Shown: piece by piece, positions 1-6,779 of the stretch | How positions within the stretch are numbered: position 1 is the stretch's first letter | Layout: every line of letters begins with the position of its first letter | Source: an uncultured Collinsella sp. | GTDB taxonomy: Bacteria > Actinomycetota > Coriobacteriia > Coriobacteriales > Coriobacteriaceae | NCBI GenBank assembly: GCA_937989795.1 | Contig: CALKBB010000330.1 | Location: 1-10,644 of the forward strand | Direction of reading: 5' to 3' | DNA: 10,644 nt | Notes under the pieces: model-generated | Told to the model about the DNA's origin: nothing | The model's database searches: none | Seen by the model: the letters and a program-made list of their open reading frames with translations, nothing else | Position numbers and translations under genes: made by a program

Positions 1-1130
1 GCTTGCGATTGCGCCTGCTGTTGCGCGTCCTGTTCCGCCTGCGCCGCCGCCTGCCGCGCTTCCGGCACACCGGCGTCCACCAATCGCGGATCGGTCAAAT
101 CGTCGACGGCGACTTCGACGCTGCCGTGCGCCTGCGGTTCGGCGTACATCGCCGGCACCACGTCCACGCGGGAGGCCGACGCCTCCATTTCGGCGACGTC
201 CGGATCAATCGCGTCGATGTCCGCCTCGCCTTGCGTATGTTCGAAAATCTGCGTCACGTCGATCAGATCGACCACCTGCTTGCCCAAGCGTGAGGTGGCC
301 ATTTGTTTCAGTTCCAAGGTGTTGCGCACCGGCGGCACGTCGGCGATGAGCTCACGCGCCGCCTTGACGTGGAACTTCTGCTTGGTGGAACGGGCGCGGG
401 CGCCACGGGTCAGCCAGGCAAGCTCCTTGCGCGCCAGGTTGCGGCGCTTCGTCTCGCGCACGTCGGCCTGGCGGTCGCGCTCCACGCGCTGCAGGATGTA
501 TGCCGAATAGCCGCCCTCGAAGGGATCGACCTGGCCGTCGTGGACCTCCCACATGCTGGTGCAGACCTCGTCCAAGAACCAGCGGTCGTGCGTGACCACG
601 AGCATGGCGCCCTGGCCGCGCTGCCAGCGGGCCTTTAGGTGACGCGCGAGCCAGTTGATGGTGCGCATGTCAAGGTGGTTGGTAGGCTCGTCGAGCATAA
701 GCACGTCGTAATCGCCGATTAGCAGGCGCGCGAGGTCCACGCGACGGCGCTGGCCGCCCGAAAGCTCGCCCACCGTGCCCTCCCAGGGCACATCGCTAAT
801 AAGGCCGGCCAGGATCTGACGTGTACGCGGACTCGACGCCCACTCGTACTCGGGCGTGTCGCCGACGACGGCATGGTGCACGGTGTCGGTATCGACCAGG
901 TTGTCCTTTTGGCCGAGCAATCCGATCGTCGTGCCGCGGCGGTGCGTCACACGGCCGTCGTCGGGCTCCAGCGTGCCAGCGAGAACGCTCAGCAGCGTCG
1001 ACTTGCCGTCGCCGTTTTTACCGACAATACCAATGCGGTCGCCCTCGCCCACGCCGAGCGTCACGCTATCGAAAATATGCTTGGTGGGAAACTCTAGGCT
1101 GACGGAATCGCATCCCAAAAGAATCGCCAT
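1..1130 (-). CDS. ABC-F family ATPase (Uup/EttA-like), 3' end cut by window edge
   Basis: Only the first 376 codons are visible; the gene runs off the left edge. The first nucleotide-binding domain is complete: Walker A GKNGDGKST (residues 37-45), signature LSGGQ (123-127), Walker B ending LMLDEPTNHLD (144-154), and switch His181 in VVTHDRWFLDEV. The DEPTNHLD motif and the basic linker that follows (about 215-262, with KELAWLTRG) are typical of ABC-F proteins. These are soluble twin-ATPase factors that act on ribosomes and have no membrane domain. The ATG at 1128-1130 is preceded by AAGGAG (1139-1144) at good spacing. From about residue 297 the expected start of the second ATPase domain is interrupted by an acidic, then Ala/Gln-rich stretch lasting to the edge, and codon use changes from about residue 271. 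The family is secure from sequence; the exact subfamily, and whether the protein gives antibiotic resistance or general translation support, cannot be told. Confidence 0.9.
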   Translation of the reverse strand, partial: MAILLGCDSVSLEFPTKHIFDSVTLGVGEGDRIGIVGKNGDGKSTLLSVLAGTLEPDDGRVTHRRGTTIGLLGQKDNLVDTDTVHHAVVGDTPEYEWASSPRTRQILAGLISDVPWEGTVGELSGGQRRRVDLARLLIGDYDVLMLDEPTNHLDMRTINWLARHLKARWQRGQGAMLVVTHDRWFLDEVCTSMWEVHDGQVDPFEGGYSAYILQRVERDRQADVRETKRRNLARKELAWLTRGARARSTKQKFHVKAARELIADVPPVRNTLELKQMATSRLGKQVVDLIDVTQIFEHTQGEADIDAIDPDVAEMEASASRVDVVPAMYAEPQAHGSVEVAVDDLTDPRLVDAGVPEARQAAAQAEQDAQQQAQSQ

Positions 1131-1190
1131 ATGCCCTGCTCCTTCGTAGAAATTCAACGTTGTCCATGATAGCAGCGAGCCCCACCCCAA

Positions 1191-1225
1191 ACCACCACGA
1201 AGGTGCCTGTCCCCTTTGTGGTGGT
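1191..1225. repeat. REP-like hairpin with GGTGCCTGTCCCC core
   Basis: The arms ACCACCAC (1191-1198) and GTGGTGGT (1218-1225) are perfect complements. The stem extends inward to 13 positions, with one G/T position that pairs as a wobble only in plus-strand RNA, around the core GGTGCCTGTCCCC (1202-1214). From memory, and unchecked, this core occurs in many dispersed bacterial intergenic repeats, some tied to REP-associated transposases. Only one copy is in the window, so its repeat status is inferred. It has no U-tract on either side, so it is not an obvious terminator. Confidence 0.5.
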
Positions 1226-1242
1226 CGTTTCGGTCGCGGAGC

Positions 1243-1279
1243 AAAAAGGCGGGCCATCTCCCGCAAGAGATGACCCGCC
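1243..1279 (-). terminator. Intrinsic terminator of the pst operon
   Basis: In minus-strand RNA, arms 1267-1279 and 1248-1260 form a 13-bp stem (one G-U wobble) with a six-base loop, followed at once by five U (1243-1247). It lies 57 bases past the pstB stop, and the wobble pairs only on the minus strand. It separates pstSCAB from the ABC-F gene, which therefore probably has its own promoter; a possible -10 TATCAT lies at 1166-1171 without a good -35. Confidence 0.88.
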
Positions 1280-1335
1280 TCTCCAATCAGTCCCGCGGCA
1301 ACCGTGGCCGCCGCGGGCCTCAAGCATGTCCCGGA

Positions 1336-2208
1336 CTAGGAGAACATGCCGGTGAGGTAATCATTCAGCCGCTTGTCCTTGGGCCGCTGGAAAATCTCGT
1401 CAGTCTCGTCGTACTCGACCATATCGCCCATGTAGAAGAACGCCGTGCGGTTGGACACGCGCGACGCCTGCTCCATGTTGTGCGTCACGATGACGATGGC
1501 GCGGTCGGCAACGATCGATGACATGAGGTCCTCGATCGCCAGCGTCGAGATGGGGTCGAGCGCCGAGCAGGGCTCGTCAAACAGGATCACGTCGGGGTTG
1601 AGCGCCAGCGTGCGCGCGATGCACAGACGCTGCTGCTGGCCGCCCGAAAGCGCGTAGGCGCTCTTGTCGAGCTTGTCCTTGACCTCGTCCCACAACGCCG
1701 CACCACGCAGGCTTTCCTCGACCATACGATCGAGCTCGTCGCGGTCGGTGATGCCGTGGCGCTTGGGCGCAAACGTGATGTTGTCGCGAATGGACTTGCG
1801 GAAAGGGTTGGGCTGCTGAAACACCATGCCAATGGACCAACGCAGCTCGTAGGTGTTCTCGGCCTTGATGTTCACGTTGCGCCCGCGGTAGTTGATCTCG
1901 CCCTCCACGCGGCAGCCGCGGATCTCGCGATTCATAAGGTTGAGGCTACGCAAGAAGGTCGACTTGCCGCAGCCCGAAGGCCCAATGAGCGCCGTGATCT
2001 CGCCCTTGTGAAAGTCGAGCGACGTATTGTGCAGCGCATGGTGGTCGCCATAGTACACGTTGACGTCCTTGGTGGAGAGCACGACCTCGTCGCTCACGGC
2101 CTTGCCGCTCACGCGCACGCGCTTCTCGCTCTCCCCCACGCTCGACAGGAAGTCCTGGGTCTCGGACGTGGCCGCTTCGGTTGCGGGCGTTGCATTTATC
2201 TCGCTCAT
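1336..2208 (-). CDS. pstB: Phosphate ABC transporter ATP-binding protein PstB
   Basis: This is the ATPase that powers phosphate import through PstC and PstA at the cytoplasmic face of the membrane. Seen: Walker A GPSGCGKST (residues 76-84), Q-loop with the PstB-typical VFQQPNPF (129-136), signature LSGGQQQR (187-194), Walker B VILFDEP followed by CSALDP (207-219), and switch His243 in VTHNM. The protein is 290 residues; PstB proteins are usually about 250-260. The excess is a Ser/Thr/Glu-rich N-terminal tail of about 40 residues before the first strand (VVLSTKDVNVYYGD). The ATG overlaps the pstA stop as ATGA, which implies translational coupling and supports this start. It is the last gene of the operon; a strong terminator follows, and no phoU is next to it. 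Confidence 0.97.
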   Translation of the reverse strand: MSEINATPATEAATSETQDFLSSVGESEKRVRVSGKAVSDEVVLSTKDVNVYYGDHHALHNTSLDFHKGEITALIGPSGCGKSTFLRSLNLMNREIRGCRVEGEINYRGRNVNIKAENTYELRWSIGMVFQQPNPFRKSIRDNITFAPKRHGITDRDELDRMVEESLRGAALWDEVKDKLDKSAYALSGGQQQRLCIARTLALNPDVILFDEPCSALDPISTLAIEDLMSSIVADRAIVIVTHNMEQASRVSNRTAFFYMGDMVEYDETDEIFQRPKDKRLNDYLTGMFS

Positions 2209-3131
2209 TCGGCCGTCATCTTCCTTGCCAATTGCTTGCCCACGATACGGGCGACTACGTTAAACAGCAGCACGCAGATCATCAGCAGCGCCGCGGTGCC
2301 CCAGACGATCTGCTGGGCCTCGGGGCTGCCCTCGCCATAGATCTTGTAGATGTGCACGGCGAGCGACTCACCGGGGCGGAACACGTTCCAGGCGCAGGTG
2401 GGGCTCGACAGGTTAAAGCTCAAGAAGTTCAGACGCACCGGCGAGCTCATGCCCGAAGTAAAGAGCAGTGCCGCGGCCTCGCCAAACACACGGCCGGCCG
2501 AAAGCACAATGCCGGTCACGATGGCGGGCATGGCCTCGGGAATCAGGATGTGCAGCGTGGCCTCCCAGCGGGTAAGGCCCATGGCCAGGCATGCATCGCG
2601 CTGGGCCTGTGGCACGTCCTCGAGCGCCTGCTGGATCACGCGCACCAGGATGGGGATATTGAACATGGTGAGCGCGACAGCGCCGGAGATGATGGAGTAC
2701 TTCCAGCCCAGCTGCACCGAGAACACCAGAAAGCCGAACATGCCGACGACGATGGAAGGCAGCGAGGACAGCGTCTCGATGGCGGTAGAGGCGATGTCGC
2801 GGATAGGGCCGTTCGGCGCGTACTCAACCAGGAAGACCGCCCCGCCCAGACTGATGGGCACCGAGATGACCAGAGTGATCAGCAGCAGGTAGAACGAGTC
2901 GAACAGCTGGTAGAGCACGCCACCCTGGGTACCGTTGGCGCGCGACGGCTGCGTGAGAAAGCCCGGCTGGAACAGCGTCGAGATGCCCTCGAACAGGATA
3001 TAGGTCACCATGGAGACAACGATGAGCATGACGATGGCGACGATCGCCGTCAGCACGCCCGTGGCGATGCGGTCCTGCTTTTGGACGCGCCCGAACCTCG
3101 CCTCGTCGATATGGATGCGCGTACTAGCCAC
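2205..3131 (-). CDS. pstA: Phosphate ABC transporter permease PstA
   Basis: This is one of the two membrane permeases of the PstSCAB phosphate importer. Seen: 308 residues with about six hydrophobic segments (roughly 22-48, 84-110, 132-152, 156-172, 204-228 and 275-298) and the cytoplasmic EAA loop, here around ALGLTRWEATLHILIPEAMP, which docks on the ATPase. The start is GTG (3129-3131), read from within the 3' end of pstC; the genes overlap by 8 bases and only a weak Shine-Dalgarno is visible, so coupled initiation is likely. The C-terminus overlaps pstB by four bases. PstA rather than PstC is inferred from order (pstS-C-A-B), the N-terminal region and the FGEAAALLFTSG segment. Length is normal. 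Confidence 0.95.
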   Translation of the reverse strand: MASTRIHIDEARFGRVQKQDRIATGVLTAIVAIVMLIVVSMVTYILFEGISTLFQPGFLTQPSRANGTQGGVLYQLFDSFYLLLITLVISVPISLGGAVFLVEYAPNGPIRDIASTAIETLSSLPSIVVGMFGFLVFSVQLGWKYSIISGAVALTMFNIPILVRVIQQALEDVPQAQRDACLAMGLTRWEATLHILIPEAMPAIVTGIVLSAGRVFGEAAALLFTSGMSSPVRLNFLSFNLSSPTCAWNVFRPGESLAVHIYKIYGEGSPEAQQIVWGTAALLMICVLLFNVVARIVGKQLARKMTAE

Positions 3132-4032
3132 GAGCCTTCGCCCCCTTGCGGCCGATAAGGTGGATGATCAGGATGAAGATGAGGCTCATGCCCATCAGCA
3201 GCAGACCGAGCGCCCACAGAACATCGTCCTGGGCCGAACCCTCGGCATAGACCGCCATAGACGTGGTAAGCGTGGTGGTGATGGTGGACGCCGGCGACAG
3301 CAGCGACGTCGGCATGGCCTCGATGCCGCCGATAACCATGCGCACGGCGAGCGTCTCGCCAAAGGCGCGGGTCATGCCCAGGATGACCGCAGTCATGAGC
3401 GACGGCATGGCGGACTTGAGCACCACGTGCCAGATGGTCTGCCAGCGAGTGTAGCCCAGCGCAAGCGAGCCCTGACGGTAGCTGTCGGGCACGGCGCGCA
3501 GGCCATCGACCGAAAGCGTGGTCATCGTCGGCAGGATCATGACGGCCAGCACGATGGCGCCGGGCAAGATGCCCAAGCCCGTACTCACGTGGAAAACGCT
3601 CTTCATAAGACCGACGACCACGTGAAAACCGATCAGGCCAAAGACGACCGAGGGAATGCCGGTCAAAAGCTCAATAAGCGGCTGAAAGACCCTGGAACCA
3701 AACTTAGGGCTAATCTCGACTGCAAAGATGGCAGAGCCGATGGCGATGGGCAGCGCAATGATCGTGGAGAGTACCATGACCGCAAATGAGGTGACGATCA
3801 GGGGCAGGGCGCCGGTATAGGGCAGGCCGTTTTTAGCCGTGTTGGCCAGGTCCCACTTGGTGCCGGTAAAGAACTCGACGACCGAAACGCCATCCTTAAC
3901 AAAAGCCGAGAGGCCCTTTTGGGCGACCATAAAGATGAGCGCGGCAACGACAAGCGTCACGAGCGCTACGCACGCACCCGTGACGCCCAGGCCCACGTTC
4001 TCAAGGTCGCGCTTTGGCAGTTGCTTTGCCAT
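3124..4032 (-). CDS. pstC: Phosphate ABC transporter permease PstC
   Basis: This is the partner permease to PstA in high-affinity phosphate uptake. Seen: 302 residues, an N-terminal membrane segment near 16-40, several later hydrophobic segments, the EAA loop ALGYTRWQTIWHVVLKSAMP, and the PstC-typical TRAFGETLAVRMVIGG. The segment LIELLTGIPSVVFGLIGF is also characteristic of the family. The ATG (4030-4032) follows GGAAAGG at good spacing. It lies 24 bases after the pstS stop, so the two are surely co-transcribed. No internal terminator is seen between them. Confidence 0.96.
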   Translation of the reverse strand: MAKQLPKRDLENVGLGVTGACVALVTLVVAALIFMVAQKGLSAFVKDGVSVVEFFTGTKWDLANTAKNGLPYTGALPLIVTSFAVMVLSTIIALPIAIGSAIFAVEISPKFGSRVFQPLIELLTGIPSVVFGLIGFHVVVGLMKSVFHVSTGLGILPGAIVLAVMILPTMTTLSVDGLRAVPDSYRQGSLALGYTRWQTIWHVVLKSAMPSLMTAVILGMTRAFGETLAVRMVIGGIEAMPTSLLSPASTITTTLTTSMAVYAEGSAQDDVLWALGLLLMGMSLIFILIIHLIGRKGAKARG

Positions 4033-4056
4033 TGCAAACCTTTCCGGGGCGATTAC

Positions 4057-4995
4057 TTATTTAGCAGAAACCTTGCCGCTGGCGTCCTTGACGACCTTCA
4101 TGGCAGAGACGGGGATAAAGCCCTGCTCCTCGACGAGCTTGCCCTGGACGTCGTCGGAAAGCATGAACTCCAGGAAAGCCTTGGTGGCGTCGTCGGCGTC
4201 CTTTGCGCAGTACATGTGCTCGGTAGCCCAGATCTTAAAGGAGTCGTCGGTGACGTTTGCACTCTTGGGCTCCACGCCCTCGACCTTGACGGCGTTGAAC
4301 TTGGAGTCGTCGAAGTGCGAGAAGTCCAGGTAGGAGATGGCGTTGTCGGTGCTGGCCATCTGAGTCTGTACATCGCCGGACTTGTCGAGCTCGGCGTCGC
4401 CCTTAAAGTCGACGGCCTCGTCACCAAAGACGGCGGCCTCGAAGGTGGCACGGGTGCCGGAGCCGGCCTTGCGGTTGAGAACGACGATGGTGGCGTCGTC
4501 ACCGCCGACCTCCTTCCAGTTGGTGATCTGGCCGGAGAAGATGCCCTTGAGCTGCTCAAGGGACAGGTCGTCGACCGTCACGTTCTTGGAGACGACGGGA
4601 CCCATGCCCACAACGGCGACCTCGTGGTCGACGAGGTTCTTGACCTGGTCGGCCTCGAGCTTGGTCTCGGCGAAGACGTCGGAGTTACCGATGGTAACGG
4701 TACCGGCGGCGACAGCGGTCAGGCCCTTGCCCGAACCGTTGCCCGAACCGGAGACGGAGACGTCCGGGTTGGCGTCCATGAACTTCTCGGCAGCGGCCTC
4801 GACGAGAGCCTGGAACGAGGAGGCACCGTCATAGGTCACCTCGCCGGAGACGGACTCGGCAGCAGCGGCGCTACCCTTGTCGGCGGCGTCGGATGCGCCT
4901 GCGCCACCGCAACCAACGAGACCGAGACCGACGATACTGGCAAGACCACCAGCGAGGCCGAGGAACTGACGACGAGAATAAGCCTGATCGAGCAT
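4057..4995 (-). CDS. pstS: Phosphate-binding lipoprotein PstS with Tat-type signal
   Basis: This is the extracytoplasmic receptor that hands phosphate to PstCAB. Seen: 312 residues. The N-terminus has a twin-arginine motif SRRQFLG (residues 7-13), a hydrophobic stretch and a lipobox LVGC with Cys29, so it is predicted to be a folded, Tat-exported, lipid-anchored protein. A low-complexity Gly/Ala/Ser linker follows. Binding-loop signatures are SGSGNGSGKG and AGSGTRATFE, the latter being the hallmark of phosphate-specific PstS; LEQLKGIFSGQITNW is also family-typical. The start at 4993-4995 is chosen because AAAGGAA (5000-5006) lies just upstream and the signal peptide begins correctly; a further-upstream GTG would add about 30 charged residues ahead of the Tat motif. 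It is the first gene of the operon. Confidence 0.96.
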   Translation of the reverse strand: MLDQAYSRRQFLGLAGGLASIVGLGLVGCGGAGASDAADKGSAAAAESVSGEVTYDGASSFQALVEAAAEKFMDANPDVSVSGSGNGSGKGLTAVAAGTVTIGNSDVFAETKLEADQVKNLVDHEVAVVGMGPVVSKNVTVDDLSLEQLKGIFSGQITNWKEVGGDDATIVVLNRKAGSGTRATFEAAVFGDEAVDFKGDAELDKSGDVQTQMASTDNAISYLDFSHFDDSKFNAVKVEGVEPKSANVTDDSFKIWATEHMYCAKDADDATKAFLEFMLSDDVQGKLVEEQGFIPVSAMKVVKDASGKVSAK

Positions 4996-5020
4996 GATCT
5001 TCCTTTCATACATGCGAATC

Positions 5021-5037
5021 GCGGGCACCCTGCCCGC
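5021..5037 (-). other. Short perfect hairpin in the pstS leader
   Basis: GCGGGCA (5021-5027) and TGCCCGC (5031-5037) form a perfect 7-bp, GC-rich stem with a three-base loop, 25 bases before the pstS start codon. No U-tract follows on the minus strand, so it is not a terminator for pstS. It would sit in the 5' untranslated region if transcription starts further upstream. Function is unknown. Confidence 0.4.
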
Positions 5038-5137
5038 TTTGCTGTTTGGAAAGATACGGCCCCGACCGGGCAGCGCTCGCGCCAACTGCGGTTTCTTACG
5101 GGCATCTGATAGACCCTTACCGCAAGCGCGGCTCGGC

Positions 5138-5166
5138 TTTACAAACGAATAACAAATTCACCACCA
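5138..5166 (-). promoter_or_regulatory. Candidate Pho box upstream of pstS
   Basis: On the pstS coding strand three heptamers lie exactly 11 bases apart: TGGTGGT (5160-5166), TTGTTAT (5149-5155) and TTGTAAA (5138-5144). The spacing matches PhoB/PhoP boxes of 11-bp direct repeats. Against the E. coli CTGTCAT consensus the middle repeat matches 5 of 7 and the others fewer. The place is right for a phosphate-starvation operon, but no convincing -10 follows and no PhoB/PhoP gene is in the window, so this is tentative. Confidence 0.3.
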
Positions 5167-5188
5167 AGCATGACCCGCCTTTTACACC

Positions 5189-5267
5189 AATAAAAACAAA
5201 GTTGCGGTGAAATAATTCCTGTTTGGCCATCAAATGGCCCATTCTAGGAACTATTCCACCGCAACTT
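5189..5267 (-). terminator. Probable pepV terminator, formed by repeat copy 1
   Basis: In minus-strand RNA the arms 5246-5267 and 5199-5220 form a 22-position stem: 20 Watson-Crick pairs plus two G-U wobbles. A small apical hairpin GGCCAT/ATGGCC (5225-5239) lies inside. The stem is followed by a U-rich tail (TTTGTTTTTATT, 5189-5200). It begins about 22 bases after the pepV stop. On the plus strand the two wobbles become A-C mismatches and no T-tract follows, so it acts in the pepV direction. Confidence 0.75.
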
Positions 5268-5270
5268 AGA
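5199..5270. repeat. Dispersed hairpin repeat, copy 1
   Basis: This shares with 8474-8542 the left arm TTGCGGTGAAATA, a central CTGTTT next to a GGC..GCC mini-hairpin, and the identical right arm CTATTCCACCGCAACTTAGA (5251-5270). Both copies have the same orientation and the same single imperfection in the stem. This copy has a longer stem and doubles as a terminator. It lies between pepV and the pstS upstream region. Confidence 0.75.
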
Positions 5271-5288
5271 TTGGAAAACCGCGAAACC

Positions 5289-6725
5289 TTAAAGCTCTAA
5301 TTCATTCAAACGGAGGATTGCCACGATGTAAATCTTGAGTGCTTGCTTGAGCTGCTCCTCGTTGGCGCACTCGTTGGGGCCGTGCATCTGGCCGCCCCAT
5401 GCGGGCAGCTCCAGGCCGGTCTCCTCGGGGCCAAACGAGACGGCGCGGGCAAAGTTGCGCGCATACGTGCCGCCGCCCATGGCAAAGGGCTCGGCATGCT
5501 TGCCCGTAAACTCGTTATAGGTATCAATAAGCGCTTTCACGGCCGGATCGTCGGCAGACACCGAGAACGGCACCTTTGCACGACCCACACGACACGTCAC
5601 GCCAAAGCGGCCCACGAGCGGCTCAAGCTGCTCGCGGATGGTATCGGCGCTCGTGCTGTCGGGGAAACGCACGTCGATGACCTGCTCAATATGGCCATCC
5701 GCCACGCGGATGACGCCAGCGTTGCAGGTAAGCGGGCCAAACGCCGGACTCGTCGCATCGATACCCAGGCCGCGGCCATAGGCATCCGCATGCACAAAGG
5801 CCAGGAACTTGACGAACTCATGCTCGGCAGGCGTCAGCAGGCGCTCGTCGCGTGCACCAAACGCGTCCTCGGCCTCGCGCAGATACGACACGATCAGGCC
5901 GACGGCATTGATCGTTCCCTCGGGCATCGAGGCATGGCCGCCAATACCGTGGGCAAAAATCTGCGCATGCCCGTTATCGAGTGTTGTGATCTCCAGGCGG
6001 TCGGCGTTCTCGACCGGCGCCGGCAGTTCATCGGCGGCAATCGCAAGCTCACAGATAGACTGCGACGGAATAGCGTTGCTCGCCTCGGCACCGCTCCAGG
6101 ACACAATGCGCCCGCCGTCGATCTTGGGGCTCACAAACGTCGCCCCAAACTGGCCCTTCTCGGCATTGCAGACCGGGAACTCGGCATCGGGCGTAAACAG
6201 AAAGTCGGGGTCTGCGTGGTTCTCCAGATAATGGTGAACGTCGGACATGCCCACTTCCTCATCGCAGCCCAGCAGCGCGCGGAAGGTGTAGCGCGGCACA
6301 ATGCCGTGCTTGAGCAGGTAGGCGCCGGCGTAGAGCGACAGCACGGCCGGACCTTTGTCGTCGATCACGCCGCGGCCGAGCAGCCAGCCCTCGCGACGCT
6401 CCATCGCAAACGGGTCGGTGTTCCAGCCGGGACCGGCGGGCACCACGTCCACATGGCAAATGGTCGCAAGCTGCTTATCACCGCGGCCCGGGATATCGGC
6501 GATGCCCACATAGCCCTCGTCGTCGCTCGTCTGGTAGCCGAGCTTCTGCGCGATGCCGAGCGCGCAATCGAGCGCATCACGGACCGGGCGGCCAAACGGC
6601 GCACCGGGCTCCGCATCGGCAGCAACGGCCACGGACGGATAGCTCACCAGCTGCTCGATATCGGCGACGACATCTTCCCAGACCTCGTCGACATACTCGG
6701 CGACGCTCTGCTCCACCTGATTCAT
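5289..6725 (-). CDS. pepV: M20 family zinc dipeptidase (PepV-like)
   Basis: This is a cytoplasmic two-zinc peptidase expected to hydrolyse dipeptides, and in relatives also Xaa-His or beta-Ala dipeptides. Seen: ICHVDVVPAG with zinc ligand His91 and Asp93; LLGRGVIDDKGP with bridging Asp122; GCDEEVG with catalytic Glu156 and zinc ligand Glu157; TPDAEFPVCNAEKG with Asp180; and near the C-terminus GGGTYAR and QMHGPNE with His448. These positions track lactobacterial PepV closely, and all catalytic residues are present. At 478 residues it is near the usual ~470. The start at 6723-6725 is set by a near-perfect Shine-Dalgarno TAAGGAGGT (6731-6739); a longer form to 6770 would be Arg-rich and unsupported. 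It lies 54 bases after the HAD gene on the same strand, with no terminator seen between. The exact peptide substrate is not readable from sequence. Confidence 0.9.
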   Translation of the reverse strand: MNQVEQSVAEYVDEVWEDVVADIEQLVSYPSVAVAADAEPGAPFGRPVRDALDCALGIAQKLGYQTSDDEGYVGIADIPGRGDKQLATICHVDVVPAGPGWNTDPFAMERREGWLLGRGVIDDKGPAVLSLYAGAYLLKHGIVPRYTFRALLGCDEEVGMSDVHHYLENHADPDFLFTPDAEFPVCNAEKGQFGATFVSPKIDGGRIVSWSGAEASNAIPSQSICELAIAADELPAPVENADRLEITTLDNGHAQIFAHGIGGHASMPEGTINAVGLIVSYLREAEDAFGARDERLLTPAEHEFVKFLAFVHADAYGRGLGIDATSPAFGPLTCNAGVIRVADGHIEQVIDVRFPDSTSADTIREQLEPLVGRFGVTCRVGRAKVPFSVSADDPAVKALIDTYNEFTGKHAEPFAMGGGTYARNFARAVSFGPEETGLELPAWGGQMHGPNECANEEQLKQALKIYIVAILRLNELEL

Positions 6726-6779
6726 GGACGACCTCCTTACCAATGAGCGGCGAGCGTGCCCGCCCCTCACATCACATAC

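Noticed and set aside
1..300. Simple-sequence or CRISPR-like repeat at the left edge
   Set aside because: The apparent repetition is Ala and Gln codons in the ABC-F frame; there are no regularly spaced direct repeats.
2181..3158. Plus-strand open frame of 325 codons opposite pstA
   Set aside because: It is His/Asp/Gln/Arg-rich, typical of the antisense of membrane-protein codons, and overlaps two well supported genes.
4996..5085. Extended pstS start at a GTG 30 codons upstream
   Set aside because: It would put an Arg-rich segment before the Tat motif and skips the clear ribosome site at 5000-5006.
3919..5109. Plus-strand open frame of 396 codons opposite pstS and the start of pstC
   Set aside because: The composition (long runs of Gly, Asp, Val, Leu) reflects the antisense of pstS codons; no motif, no start signal.
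5343..6746. Plus-strand open frame of 467 codons opposite the dipeptidase gene
   Set aside because: It is a mirror frame of a strongly coding, motif-complete M20 peptidase in high-GC DNA; its product is Arg/His/Ala-rich with no domain and no ribosome site.
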